From Ensifer adhaerens (GTDB lineage Bacteria; Pseudomonadota; Alphaproteobacteria; Rhizobiales; Rhizobiaceae), in the NCBI RefSeq assembly GCF_000697965.2, contig NZ_CP015880.1:2800001-2864000 (forward strand): a stretch of 64,000 bases of DNA. The letters run 5' to 3'. The notes below the pieces were generated by a model. The model did no database searches. It was not told where the DNA came from and saw only the letters and a program-made list of their open reading frames with translations. A program made the position numbers and the translations under genes. Below, piece after piece: positions 31,663 to 39,628 of this stretch. Numbering within the stretch: position 1 is the stretch's first letter; the number at the start of each line of letters is the position of its first letter.

Positions 31663-32933
31663 TCGGCAATACCAATCTTCCGAGCGATGCAAACAGCCGG
31701 GCCGCACGGGTTCTCGGCGGTCTGGCGCAGGACGGCGAAAGCGGACCGACCGCAGAGCATCTGATCGAGGTCGGACGTCCCGGACGGCATCTTGCCATCT
31801 ATCCGGCAAGGGCCGGCTACGAGTTGCAGCGCGAACTCGACTTTCTGTCGAACCGGGCGCTGGAGCCGAACGTCTTCTTCACCGGACGCTTCCTGGCGCC
31901 GGCCATGCCACGCCTGGAAGAGCGAGTCATCCGGCTCGCGATCATGCGCGACAACGACGAGCGCCGCAGCCGGCTGCGTTTCCTGATGCCGTTCTCGATC
32001 GAAAAGCCCGGCTTCTCGATCGGCGCGCCGATCATTCGCGCCTGGTCGAACCCGTTCGGACCACTGGGCGTGCCACTGCTCGACGCCGAGGATGCGGCCG
32101 AGACCATCGACAACCTGTTCGAAGCCTTTGCCGCGCCGGCAACCGGGCTGCCCTCGATCCTGGTGCTGCCCGACATGCGGCTCAACGGCAAGGTCGCCCG
32201 CCTCACCCGCGCCGTCGCCATCGGCCGCAACCTGCCTCTGACGGTGACCGACACCTTCAGCCGGCCGATGCTCGAAAGCCTGCTCGACGGCCCGACCTAT
32301 CTGCGCAAGGCAATCAGCCCGGCGCATTTCCGCGAGCTGCGGCGGCAGTGGAACAATCTCGAAAAAGAGGGCGAGCTCGTCTATTCGGTCGCCCGTCAGC
32401 CCGCCGACGTCCGCCTGCGCATGGAGGAATTCCTAGCGCTGGAAGCATCCGGCTGGAAGGGCAAGGCGCGCAGCGCCATGGTGCTCGACCGCTTCCGGGC
32501 CGCCTTTGCCCGCGAGGCGATCACCAATCTGGCCGACGGCGACAGCGTGCGCATCCACACGCTCGATCTCGACGGCAAGGCGATCGCCTCGATGGTCGTC
32601 TTCCTGATGTCGGGCGAGGCCTATACCTGGAAGACGGCCTATGACGAGCGCTATGCCAGGTTTTCGCCGGGCAAACTGCTTCTCGCCGAACTGACGGAAT
32701 GGCATCTCGACGACGCCAACATCGCCCGCTCCGATTCCTGCGCGGTGCCGGACCACCCGATCATGAGCCGTTTCTGGCAGGAGCGCGAAGACATGGGCAC
32801 GATGGTGATCGGCCTGCAGCAGACCCGAGACCGCGAAGTGCGCCAGGTGGCAGCCCAGCTCCACCTCTATCGCAACACCCGCAACATGGCGCGGATCCTG
32901 CGCGACAAGATCAAGGCGCTTGCCGGACGCTAG
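31659..32933 (+). CDS. GNAT/FemAB-like acyltransferase (BioF2-like domain)
   Basis: 424 residues. The C-terminal half carries the Acetyltransf_6 (BioF2-like) fold: SPAHFRELRRQWNNLEKEG, FLALEASGWKGKARSAM, then DGKAIASMVVFLMSGEAYTWKTAYDERYARFSPGKLLLAELTEWH, which is strongly diagnostic. Such enzymes decorate exported polysaccharides or cell-wall precursors. The 4-nt overlap with the flippase suggests a shared surface-glycan pathway. The stop codon is the edge of a large palindromic element. Confidence 0.85.
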   Translation: MIGNTNLPSDANSRAARVLGGLAQDGESGPTAEHLIEVGRPGRHLAIYPARAGYELQRELDFLSNRALEPNVFFTGRFLAPAMPRLEERVIRLAIMRDNDERRSRLRFLMPFSIEKPGFSIGAPIIRAWSNPFGPLGVPLLDAEDAAETIDNLFEAFAAPATGLPSILVLPDMRLNGKVARLTRAVAIGRNLPLTVTDTFSRPMLESLLDGPTYLRKAISPAHFRELRRQWNNLEKEGELVYSVARQPADVRLRMEEFLALEASGWKGKARSAMVLDRFRAAFAREAITNLADGDSVRIHTLDLDGKAIASMVVFLMSGEAYTWKTAYDERYARFSPGKLLLAELTEWHLDDANIARSDSCAVPDHPIMSRFWQEREDMGTMVIGLQQTRDREVRQVAAQLHLYRNTRNMARILRDKIKALAGR

Positions 32934-32981
32934 AGCGGGATGAGGAAAAAGCGGGCGCGGTTTTCCGCCCGCATCCCGCTC
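32933..32981. repeat. Rhizobial-type palindromic element serving as terminator
   Basis: Outer 9-bp stem GAGCGGGAT / ATCCCGCTC (32933-32941, 32973-32981) and inner stem GCGGGCG / CGCCCGC (32951-32957, 32966-32972). It begins at the stop codon of the acyltransferase and lies between convergent genes. Sequences of this GAGCGGGAT...ATCCCGCTC form recur in rhizobial intergenic spaces (recollection, not a search). Confidence 0.65.
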
Positions 32982-33017
32982 CAGCCAATTCAAATCAATC
33001 GCGCGGCGGCCGAGGGA

Positions 33018-34679
33018 CTACGACGCTTCGGAAACCTCGATCGCCTCGCGCGCTTCCGCCGCCGCCTGCTCGCGCAGGAATCGTCTGATCACCTTGCCCG
33101 AGGTCGTCAACGGCAGGCTGTCGACGAAGGCGATTTCGCGCGGATACTCGTGCATCGAGAGCCGGGTCTTCACCCACTCGCGGATGGAGGTTGCCACACG
33201 CGCGTCGCCAACGACGCCCGGCCGTAGCACGACATAGGCCTTGACGATCTCGGTGCGCACCGGATCGGGCTTGCCGACAGCGGCGGCCAATTGCACGTCC
33301 GGATGGCCGGCGAGGCAATCCTCGATCTCGCCCGGGCCGATGCGATAGCCCGACGAGGTGATGACGTCGTCGTCACGCCCGAAGAAGGTGAAATAGCCCT
33401 CCTCGTCCATCACGCCCTGATCGCCTGTCGTCATCCAGTCGCCGATGAACTTCTTCTCCGTCGCCGCCGCGTTGCCCCAGTAGCCGAGGAACATCACCGG
33501 GTCCGGCCGCTTCACCGCCACCTGCCCGACGCTGCCGGCCGGCAGTTCGCGGCCTTCGCCGTCGATGATCGCCACCCGGTGGCCGGGTGCGGCCTTGCCC
33601 ATCGACCCCGGCTTGACGACGCCGAGATCGGCGGCTGACGAAATGACGATGTTGCACTCGGTCTGGCCGTAGAACTCGCTGACCTCGAGACCGAGCGCCG
33701 CCTTTGCCCATTCATAGGTCTCGCGGCCGAGGGACTCGCCAGCCGAGCCGATGGTTCGGAGATTAAGCCGATAGCGCTCGCGCGGATTCTCGACCGCCTT
33801 CATCAGCCTGAGCGCCGTCGGCGGAATGAACGCATTGCGCACGTCCATTTCTTCCAGGATGCGAAAGGCAGTATGCGGGTCGAACTTCTGCGCCGGCGAC
33901 GACACGACGGGTACGCCGTGCAGCAGCGACGGTAACAGCGCGTTGAGCAGCCCGCCCGCCCAGGCCCAGTCGGCCGGCGTCCACATGCGGTCACCCGGCT
34001 GCGGCAGGAAGTGATGGTGAAACTCGAAGCCCGGCAGATGGCCGAGCAGCACCCGGTGCCCGTGCAGTGCCCCCTTCGGCGGCCCTGTCGTGCCTGACGT
34101 ATAGATCATCAAGGCCGGATCGTCGGGGCCGGTATCGGCCGCAACAAAGTCAGAGGGATCACCCGACGCCAAGTCAGAGAAGACAATCGTGCCCGGACGC
34201 GGCTGATCATCCGCCAGCACCACCAGCCGCAAGTCAGGCAGCCGCTCACGGATCGCCGCGATGCGTTCATAGCCAAAGCCGTTGGTGATGACAGCCGCCA
34301 CGCCGGCGTCGCGCAGCCGGTATTCGAGCGCCTCGACGCCGAAGAGCAGCGCCAGCGGCAGCGCGATGGCACCGTGCTTATAGATCGCTGCATGGGCAAT
34401 CGCCGTCTCGAACCCCTGCGGCAACAGGATCGCCACCCGTTCTCCGGGCATGATACCCTCCCCCGCCAGCCCCCTGGCAAAGGCCGAGGATTGCCGGGCG
34501 AATTGACGATAGGTCAGCGATTGATGCGCACCGCCAGGATCGAAATGCTGGAGACAGACACGCTCCGGCGCCCGCTCAGCCCAGGCGTCGCTGACGGCAA
34601 CGCCGATGTTGAACTTTTCCGGAATCTGCCAGCGGAAGGCGCGGTAGAGTTCGTCGTAGGTCTCTATTCTCGGTAACAT
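33018..34679 (-). CDS. AMP-binding acyl-CoA synthetase
   Basis: 553 residues of the ANL superfamily: activates a carboxylic acid with ATP and ligates it to CoA. The P-loop-like motif is MIYTSGTTGPPKGALHGH, later EFYGQTECN, TGDQGVMDEEGYFTFFGRDDDVI and the C-terminal lysine in LPLTTSGKVIRRFLR. The closest layout is acetyl/propionyl- or medium-chain synthetases; substrate not determinable. The start at 34679 (MLPRIETYDELYRAF) fits the fold; the longer frame to 34808 is histidine-rich nonsense. No strong ribosome site is visible. Confidence 0.9.
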   Translation of the reverse strand: MLPRIETYDELYRAFRWQIPEKFNIGVAVSDAWAERAPERVCLQHFDPGGAHQSLTYRQFARQSSAFARGLAGEGIMPGERVAILLPQGFETAIAHAAIYKHGAIALPLALLFGVEALEYRLRDAGVAAVITNGFGYERIAAIRERLPDLRLVVLADDQPRPGTIVFSDLASGDPSDFVAADTGPDDPALMIYTSGTTGPPKGALHGHRVLLGHLPGFEFHHHFLPQPGDRMWTPADWAWAGGLLNALLPSLLHGVPVVSSPAQKFDPHTAFRILEEMDVRNAFIPPTALRLMKAVENPRERYRLNLRTIGSAGESLGRETYEWAKAALGLEVSEFYGQTECNIVISSAADLGVVKPGSMGKAAPGHRVAIIDGEGRELPAGSVGQVAVKRPDPVMFLGYWGNAAATEKKFIGDWMTTGDQGVMDEEGYFTFFGRDDDVITSSGYRIGPGEIEDCLAGHPDVQLAAAVGKPDPVRTEIVKAYVVLRPGVVGDARVATSIREWVKTRLSMHEYPREIAFVDSLPLTTSGKVIRRFLREQAAAEAREAIEVSEAS

Positions 34680-35057
34680 GACGCTGCCATGACAGTTTTC
34701 TTGCTGCAGCGCACCTAACACCTTCGCAAGCGACAGTTCAATGACTGCGGCGGCGTTCAGGCATGTCGGACGATGGATGTGAAGAAAGTGTATGTGGTGG
34801 TGCCCCATGCCGGAGCAAGCTAACGATCGAAAAACAATAACTTGGCGAAATGTGAGACAGGCAGACTATGCGTCATTTTGTTATGTTTTTTTCTGCCCTT
34901 GTCTCACTAAGCACGCGCCATTTCGGCCCTGTGGCCGCTCAACCTCCCAAGCCCTGAGGGCCTGCGAAGATCGAAGCGGGTTCGAGGCGGGCGAGATGTT
35001 TCGATTTGCTCATCAACAATCTACGCCGAGAATGCAATAACAAGGCATCCAACCCTG
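34680..35057. other. AT-richer intergenic region, no gene seen
   Basis: 378 bp between the acyl-CoA synthetase start and the sulfatase stop. It is visibly lower in GC than its surroundings around 34820-34900. No ORF has both a start site and protein-like composition. The only structure noted is the inverted repeat at 34852-34907. Confidence 0.5.
34852..34907. repeat. Inverted repeat in intergenic region
   Basis: GTGAGACAGGCAG (34852-34864) faces CTGCCCTTGTCTCAC (34893-34907); the arms pair along 13 bp with a 2-nt bulge and 28 nt of AT-rich loop. It could be a regulatory site of the divergent acyl-CoA synthetase or the end of a transferred segment. Confidence 0.4.
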
Positions 35058-36671
35058 TTATTTCGACGGGGAAGAGGACAACTGTTCCACGACTTTATCG
35101 AGATTGAAGCTCGCGGGTTTCTGCCGTGGCGGAAACTCCTTGAAGCTGCTGAGCCAATTCGCCGCCAATGTCTGCAAGGGAACCTGAACAAAGGCGTGAT
35201 CCGCAAGCCACTTGTCATACAGGATAGACTGATCTCCCCGCTCGAAGGGATCAGAACGAAGGTTGAACAGCTTGGGAATGCGCAGCTCTTCAAAACCGCG
35301 CTGCCAGACGCCGATCCCTTCATGGTTCTGTTCCAGGAACACGGCTTTCCAGTCGTTATAGCGAATGGCAACAAGCTGGCCGTCATCATTCCAGTAGACG
35401 AACTCCCGCCTCGGTGCGTCCTTCACCTCTCCCTTGAAGAAAGGCATGAGGTTATAGCCGTCGAGATGGACCTTGAAAGTCCTGGTGCCGAACTGTGCGC
35501 CCTTGAGGCATTTCTCAACGACATCGGGGTCACCGCCCGCAGCGGCAAAAGTCGGAACAAGGTCATAGTGGGAGAAGGATTCGTTGAAGACGGAACCTGG
35601 CTTGATGGTGCCGGGCCAGCGCATCAGCATGGGAACGCGGTAGCCGCCTTCCCAATTTGTCGCCTTCTCGCCGCGGAACGGCGTGTTGCCGCCGTCCGGC
35701 CATGACATTACCTCCGCTCCGTTATCCGTCGTGAATACGACTATAGTGTTATCGGCGACACCGAGGTCTTCGAGCTTCTGGAGCAATTGTCCAACATACC
35801 CGTCCAGCTCGACCATGCCGTCCGCATAGAGGCCCAGTCCAGTCTTGCCCTTGGATTCGGGTTTGAGGTGGGTCCAGACGTGCATTCGCGTTGGGTTGAA
35901 GTAGCAGAACCAAGGTTTATCGGCCTTCTGCTGGCGATCGATGAAATCGAGCGCAGCGCCGAGAAACTCCTGATCCACTGTCTCCATTCTCTTGGTAGTA
36001 AGCGCTCCCGTATCCTCAATCCGCCCATCAGCCGACGCTTTGATGACCCCACGTGGCCCGAAACGCTTGGCGAATTCAGGGTTCTTTGGATAATCGTCGT
36101 TCTCCGGCTCTTCCTCGGCGTTGAGGTGATAGAGGTTGCCGAAGAACTCATCGAAACCGTGATTGGTGGGAAGGAACTCGTCTTTGTCGCCCAGGTGATT
36201 CTTACCGAATTGCCCGGTGGCATATCCCAGGGGCTTGAGGAATTCGGCGACGCTTGGGTCCTCGGCCCGCAGCCCGATGTCCGCGCCAGGAAGCCCCACT
36301 TTCGTTAGTCCTGTCCGAATAGGCGATTGTCCGGTGATGAACGCAGCACGTCCAGCAGTGCAACTCTGCTCGCCATACCAATCGGTGAACTTTGCACCTT
36401 CCGTTCCTATTCGATCGATGTTGGGTGTGCGGTAGCCCATTATGCCGTGATTGTAGATGCTTGCATTGAACCAGCCTATGTCATCCGCCATGATCATGAG
36501 AATGTTCGGCTTGCGCCCAACTCCTGACCCAGCGGCCTGCTGTGCTATCGCAAGGCCTGGCGCCGACAATGACACGGCGCTGGCTGCCAGGGCAGTGCTC
36601 GCCACCAGCAAAGCGCGTCGACTAAGGCCTTGTGGAACTTCGTTAGCTGCGGGCTTCGATTCGTCTACCAT
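35058..36671 (-). CDS. Arylsulfatase (formylglycine-dependent, Tat-exported)
   Basis: 537 residues. A Tat-type leader (LSRRALLVAST, RR at 18-19, cut near AIAQ) precedes the sulfatase fold: NILMIMADDIGW supplies two metal aspartates, and S-C-T-A-G-R (Cys104) is the C-x-[AS]-x-R site whose cysteine becomes formylglycine. TTDNGAEVMSWPDGG and GGYRVPMLMRWPG complete the metal and sulfate pocket. Hydrolyses sulfate esters in the periplasm; substrate unknown. GGAG precedes the start at 36671; the frame extends 11 codons further. It looks less GC-rich than the core genes and sits beside a tRNA fragment, which suggests horizontal acquisition. Confidence 0.92.
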   Translation of the reverse strand: MVDESKPAANEVPQGLSRRALLVASTALAASAVSLSAPGLAIAQQAAGSGVGRKPNILMIMADDIGWFNASIYNHGIMGYRTPNIDRIGTEGAKFTDWYGEQSCTAGRAAFITGQSPIRTGLTKVGLPGADIGLRAEDPSVAEFLKPLGYATGQFGKNHLGDKDEFLPTNHGFDEFFGNLYHLNAEEEPENDDYPKNPEFAKRFGPRGVIKASADGRIEDTGALTTKRMETVDQEFLGAALDFIDRQQKADKPWFCYFNPTRMHVWTHLKPESKGKTGLGLYADGMVELDGYVGQLLQKLEDLGVADNTIVVFTTDNGAEVMSWPDGGNTPFRGEKATNWEGGYRVPMLMRWPGTIKPGSVFNESFSHYDLVPTFAAAGGDPDVVEKCLKGAQFGTRTFKVHLDGYNLMPFFKGEVKDAPRREFVYWNDDGQLVAIRYNDWKAVFLEQNHEGIGVWQRGFEELRIPKLFNLRSDPFERGDQSILYDKWLADHAFVQVPLQTLAANWLSSFKEFPPRQKPASFNLDKVVEQLSSSPSK

Positions 36672-36828
36672 TCGCGTATCTCCAAGCAGAAGGGCAAGTC
36701 CCATCTCCGTAGGCTAGCGGTGAATTAAAATGAGGGGAAGTATATTTCTGTACACGCAACTTTGATTAGAAGCGTCGAATTGAACGCTAGCTGAGTTGGA
36801 AGCCAAATCATCAGAGCATGACGACCAT

Positions 36829-36874
36829 ATTCCTAATCTGGGGGTCCCGCGTTCGAATCGCGGCGGGATCACCA
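36829..36874 (+). other. tRNA-Arg(CCT) 3' fragment, probable attachment site
   Basis: 46 nt read as the anticodon loop TTCCTAA (anticodon CCT), variable region, T-arm CCGCG-TTCGAAT-CGCGG, acceptor 3' strand and ACCA. A proper 5' half is missing: the anticodon stem has a mismatch (CCATA facing TCTGG), and upstream only degenerate D-arm-like pieces occur (TAGCTGAGTTGGA at 36788-36800, AGAGC at 36813-36817) with spacing about 17 nt too long. tRNA 3' ends are the usual core of phage attachment sites. Confidence 0.65.
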
Positions 36875-37042
36875 ATAATTTCAAATACATAGGTTTGGTT
36901 TTGCGCGCTCCAGCGTGCGCCACACCTTTACCGGAATTACCCACGTTTTCCGGCATTTCCTGAGGTTAGCGGGAATTCGTTGGCGCACGGTTGGCGCATG
37001 GCGGCGCACAAATCGGAGGATCTTGACTCTTTCCCGCATTGG

Positions 37043-37057
37043 GAACATTTAGAGAAC
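37043..37057 (+). promoter_or_regulatory. LexA (SOS) box upstream of the S24-like gene
   Basis: GAAC-ATTTAGA-GAAC, an exact match to the alphaproteobacterial SOS box GAAC-N7-GAAC (GTTC-N7-GTTC on the other strand). It overlaps the -10 (CATTTA, 37046-37051) of a candidate promoter whose -35 is TTGACT (37023-37028) with 17-nt spacing, an ideal position for LexA repression. The first gene starts 22 nt after the box. Confidence 0.75.
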
Positions 37058-37079
37058 AAAAGACGATGGAGCCAAGGCT

Positions 37080-37463
37080 ATGATGCATTCGACCCCTTCC
37101 CCGTCGGTCCTGCCGGCGGCGTTCACGGCAAAGCGCGCGGCAGCGTACTCGGTGCGCGGCTACACCATGGGCGCTATCAAGGATGGCTGGTGGGCGTTTG
37201 TGCCCGGTCAACAGGCCAAACCAAACGACGACCTGGTTGACGAGCTTTGCATCGCGCATACGAAATCCGGCCGCACTCTGCTTCGATTTCTTCGGAAGGG
37301 CCGCGTGCCCGGTACATGGGATCTTCTCTCCGTAACTGGCGACCCACTCCTCGATCAGGAACTGTTATGGGCGGAAAGGGTGATCTGGCTTGAACCTCAC
37401 AAGATCACACACACCGAAATTGCAGAATGCCTCGCGATTGAAGCAGCGAAGGTCGCGGAGTGA
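37080..37463 (+). CDS. UmuD/S24-peptidase-like protein, catalytic residues replaced
   Basis: 127 residues, no DNA-binding domain. It aligns by eye to the S24 (LexA/UmuD/CI C-terminal) fold: AYSVRGYTMGAIKDGWWAFV matches the strand around the catalytic Ser-Met, with Thr29 where Ser is expected. ELCIAHTKSGRTLLRFLRKG matches the strand of the catalytic Lys, with Arg69 in its place. TWDLLSVTGDPL and WAERVIWLEP match the closing strands. A stand-alone S24 domain under an SOS box resembles UmuD, but self-cleavage looks lost. It overlaps the next gene by 4 nt. Possible roles are a decoy partner of LexA or repressor, or a polymerase accessory factor; this is inference. Confidence 0.6.
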   Translation: MMHSTPSPSVLPAAFTAKRAAAYSVRGYTMGAIKDGWWAFVPGQQAKPNDDLVDELCIAHTKSGRTLLRFLRKGRVPGTWDLLSVTGDPLLDQELLWAERVIWLEPHKITHTEIAECLAIEAAKVAE

Positions 37464-37852
37464 TGTCGGCAGAAATCAAACTTAAATACAATTGGCGCCG
37501 CCTGCCAAACGACCCGGAAACGCTGTTTCACGGGGACGACGGCGATCGTCGAATGGGCCGTGTTCAGAAGGCGGTCACGGGCGAATACTGGCTTTGGTTC
37601 ATGAACTTTCAGCACGGCATCAACGATCCGAAGGTGGCGGTGACACTGAACGGCGGGGCGGAAACAGGCAGGCAAGCGGCCGCCGCCTGCGAGCGGTGCT
37701 ACGAAGCGGTTCTTGATGCAACGTGGCCGGGGATGACGCCTGCGCTTCGTGATCGCTTGTTGGCGCATGAAAAGGAAATGAAAGATCGCAAAGAGCAATG
37801 GGCTCGCGAGGACGCTATGCGCCGGCGCCAATCACTGAGGGTTGTCAGCTAG
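37460..37852 (+). CDS. Hypothetical protein, SOS-box operon second gene
   Basis: 130 residues, starting GTG-ATG with GGAG next to it. No family recognised. Visible: WRRLPNDPETLFHGDDGDRRMGRVQKAVTGEYWLWFMN, an alpha/beta-looking first half, then a helical, highly charged C-terminus (LLAHEKEMKDRKEQWAREDAMRRRQ). Coupled to the S24-like gene by an ATGA-type overlap, so it shares the SOS control. Its 3' end overlaps the end of the convergent ligase gene by 21 nt. Confidence 0.7.
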   Translation: MMSAEIKLKYNWRRLPNDPETLFHGDDGDRRMGRVQKAVTGEYWLWFMNFQHGINDPKVAVTLNGGAETGRQAAAACERCYEAVLDATWPGMTPALRDRLLAHEKEMKDRKEQWAREDAMRRRQSLRVVS

Positions 37853-38827
37853 ATCGTCGATCGAGAAAACTCTCGTATCATCGTTTCGCACTTTCACGCC
37901 TTTGAACGACGGATGGCGCAACTTGCCGTCCTGGGTCCAAGCCCGATACTCGACCTCGGCAACAAGGAGCGGCTCGGCGAAAACCGCCCCCTTTCGCTTC
38001 AGGGACACCGGCGGGTGCGCCGCTGGTATCGCGTCGAGCAGTTCGCGCAGTTGCACAGATTCCTTGTTGCTCCATCCAGTACCGCACCCGCCGACGTAGA
38101 CGAGCCCGTCGCCCTTCTTGGCCGCCAGCAGTAGCCGGCCAATCGCGCCTGGCACGGTCGAGCGCTCATAGCCTACGATCACAAAGGTATCCCGCCGCGC
38201 GCATTTGATCTTGAGCCATTCCGGCCGGCGACCGGATCGATACGGCGCGTCCTGGCGCTTGGCGATGATGCCTTCTAGCCCCATCTCGCAAGCGATCTTG
38301 AAGAACTCGGCGCCGTCAGCGTGCACCTCCTCCGAGAAGCGGATTGCACCAGTCCTGCCGACGACGATAGGCTCGAGCAGGCGTCGACGCTCTGACAGAG
38401 GATGCATTCGAAGGTCTTGGCCGTCGAGATAGAGGAGATCGAAGGCATAGAAGATGATCTCGCCGACATCGTGCAGGCTTGGCTTTTTCCCGACGGCGCG
38501 CTGCAGCAGCCCGAAGTCTGAGCGGCCTTGGTCGTCGAGAACGACGACCTCCCCATCAATGATCATGGAGGCGTGCCCGAGCTCGCGCGCCTCGGCGACG
38601 ATCAAGCCGAACTTCTTTGTCCAGTCGTACCCGCCGCGGGTGATCGCCCTCACCCCGCCTGGCTCGACGTGGACCGCGAGGCGGTATCCGTCCCACTTCA
38701 CCTCAAAGGCCCATTCCGGACCTTTCGGTGGCTTATCGACGAGGGTCGCAACGCAGGGATCGACGCGGCGAGGCATCGGCTCGGGCAACGTCGCGGGAAC
38801 AGATTTCTTTCTGAGTGTTTTAGCCAT
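37832..38827 (-). CDS. ATP-dependent DNA ligase (LigD ligase-domain type)
   Basis: 331 residues. Nucleotidyltransferase motif I is EVKWDGYRLAV, with lysine as the AMP attachment site; MIIDGEVVVLDDQG is motif III, GLEGIIAKR motif IV, and EWLKIKCARRD motif V. An OB-fold follows (FVIVGYERSTVPGAIGRLLLAAKKGDGLVYVGGCGTGW). This is the stand-alone ligase domain of the NHEJ enzyme LigD, without polymerase or phosphoesterase domains, and no Ku gene is nearby. Tail-to-tail overlap of 21 nt with the SOS operon links it to a DNA-damage theme. ATG preceded by an in-frame GTG; ribosome site weak. Confidence 0.9.
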   Translation of the reverse strand: MAKTLRKKSVPATLPEPMPRRVDPCVATLVDKPPKGPEWAFEVKWDGYRLAVHVEPGGVRAITRGGYDWTKKFGLIVAEARELGHASMIIDGEVVVLDDQGRSDFGLLQRAVGKKPSLHDVGEIIFYAFDLLYLDGQDLRMHPLSERRRLLEPIVVGRTGAIRFSEEVHADGAEFFKIACEMGLEGIIAKRQDAPYRSGRRPEWLKIKCARRDTFVIVGYERSTVPGAIGRLLLAAKKGDGLVYVGGCGTGWSNKESVQLRELLDAIPAAHPPVSLKRKGAVFAEPLLVAEVEYRAWTQDGKLRHPSFKGVKVRNDDTRVFSIDDLADNPQ

Positions 38828-39151
38828 CACGCATTAACGCCTGAGAGCGCGAAACGGCTCAAGCTATTTTCATGGAACCTTTAACGCATATGGCTGTTTT
38901 AGCCGTCCCGATGGTCCACATCCCCTGCGGATCGACGGAGGGGGCCAGCCCCCCCGCGTTGGGTCCCGGTGATGACGCGCTGACCCCGTCGGAAACGGCG
39001 GGGTCTTTTTTTCGAATGGACGGAACATGTGCCCGCCGAAAGCGGTTCTATGCCGCCTGTCGATTAACGGGTGGGTTCTGTCTCCTAACTTGAACTCGAT
39101 CTGGTATTACACGCGCGCTCTGGGCTCGTCGCGAATGACGGGCCCTTTTGA
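38828..39151. other. Intergenic region with orphan terminator
   Basis: 324 bp between the ligase start and the end of the facing 97-residue gene. A plus-strand frame at 38872-39093 has no ribosome site and poor composition. A G/C-rich hairpin (GGGGGCC-A-GCCCCCC, near 38940) and a strong terminator (38982-39012) suggest a short plus-strand transcript, possibly a small RNA, but I cannot place its start. Confidence 0.35.
38982..39012 (+). terminator. Strong plus-strand intrinsic terminator with no assigned gene
   Basis: GACCCCG (38982-38988) pairs with CGGGGTC (38999-39005), followed by TCTTTTTTT. No plus-strand gene ends just upstream, so it may end a non-coding transcript arising near 38850-38950. 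Confidence 0.7.
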
Positions 39152-39445
39152 CTAAGAGTTACCCATGCGCGCCAGACACCAATCCCAATAGGTCTCGACC
39201 ATCTCCGTCGCCTCGCGAGCGGTGTCGCAATAGCCTTGGTTCGGCGTCGGCGGCGATCCTTTGAAGGTGCGAGGGACAGATCCAGCCCATTGCCAGCGGC
39301 CAGTCGTCGGGCCTGCCAACTCTTTCCGGATGCGGCCGATATAGCCGACGCCGTCAAACCCGAGCCAATCGAAGTCGGTCGGCGGGTCGTTGGCGTCAAG
39401 CTCGGTGCGTCGCCATTGGTATCTCGGCTGGTAGAGCTCGGTCAT
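39152..39445 (-). CDS. Conserved-looking hypothetical protein
   Basis: 97 residues, rich in W, Y and D: MTELYQPRYQWRRTELDAND, DWLGFDGVGYIGRIRKE, GRWQWAGSVPR, then a helical end AREATEMVETYWDWCLARM. Composition is protein-like in this frame only. No family recognised; such short tryptophan-rich proteins are common as phage or plasmid orphan genes. The ribosome site is weak. Confidence 0.6.
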   Translation of the reverse strand: MTELYQPRYQWRRTELDANDPPTDFDWLGFDGVGYIGRIRKELAGPTTGRWQWAGSVPRTFKGSPPTPNQGYCDTAREATEMVETYWDWCLARMGNS

Positions 39446-39628
39446 GGCGTAGGATGTGATTGGCCCGAGGAGAAAATCAAGCCTGCGAGAGGGTGCGACA
39501 GAAAGCCTCGCTCAAGGCGAGCGCGCTAACCAAATCTTATTGAACATTCAACAACCTAAAGACGTTGAGTTCACATTGACATCCGAAGAGTCTCCCGTTG
39601 CGTGCCTGACGGTAATCCATAAGATCGA

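Noticed and set aside
34792..35040. 82-codon plus-strand frame in the gap before the sulfatase
   Set aside because: No ribosome site and no protein-like composition.
36829..36874. Intact tRNA-Arg gene
   Set aside because: No acceptor 5' strand complementary to CGGGATC occurs upstream, the anticodon stem has a mismatch and the D-arm-like pieces have wrong spacing.
36714..36956. 80-codon minus-strand frame across the tRNA fragment
   Set aside because: It reads through the tRNA 3' sequence antisense, which yields the familiar false IPPRFERGTP-type peptide.
38872..39093. 73-codon plus-strand frame after the ligase start
   Set aside because: No ribosome site, and a strong terminator lies inside the frame, so it would not be transcribed fully.
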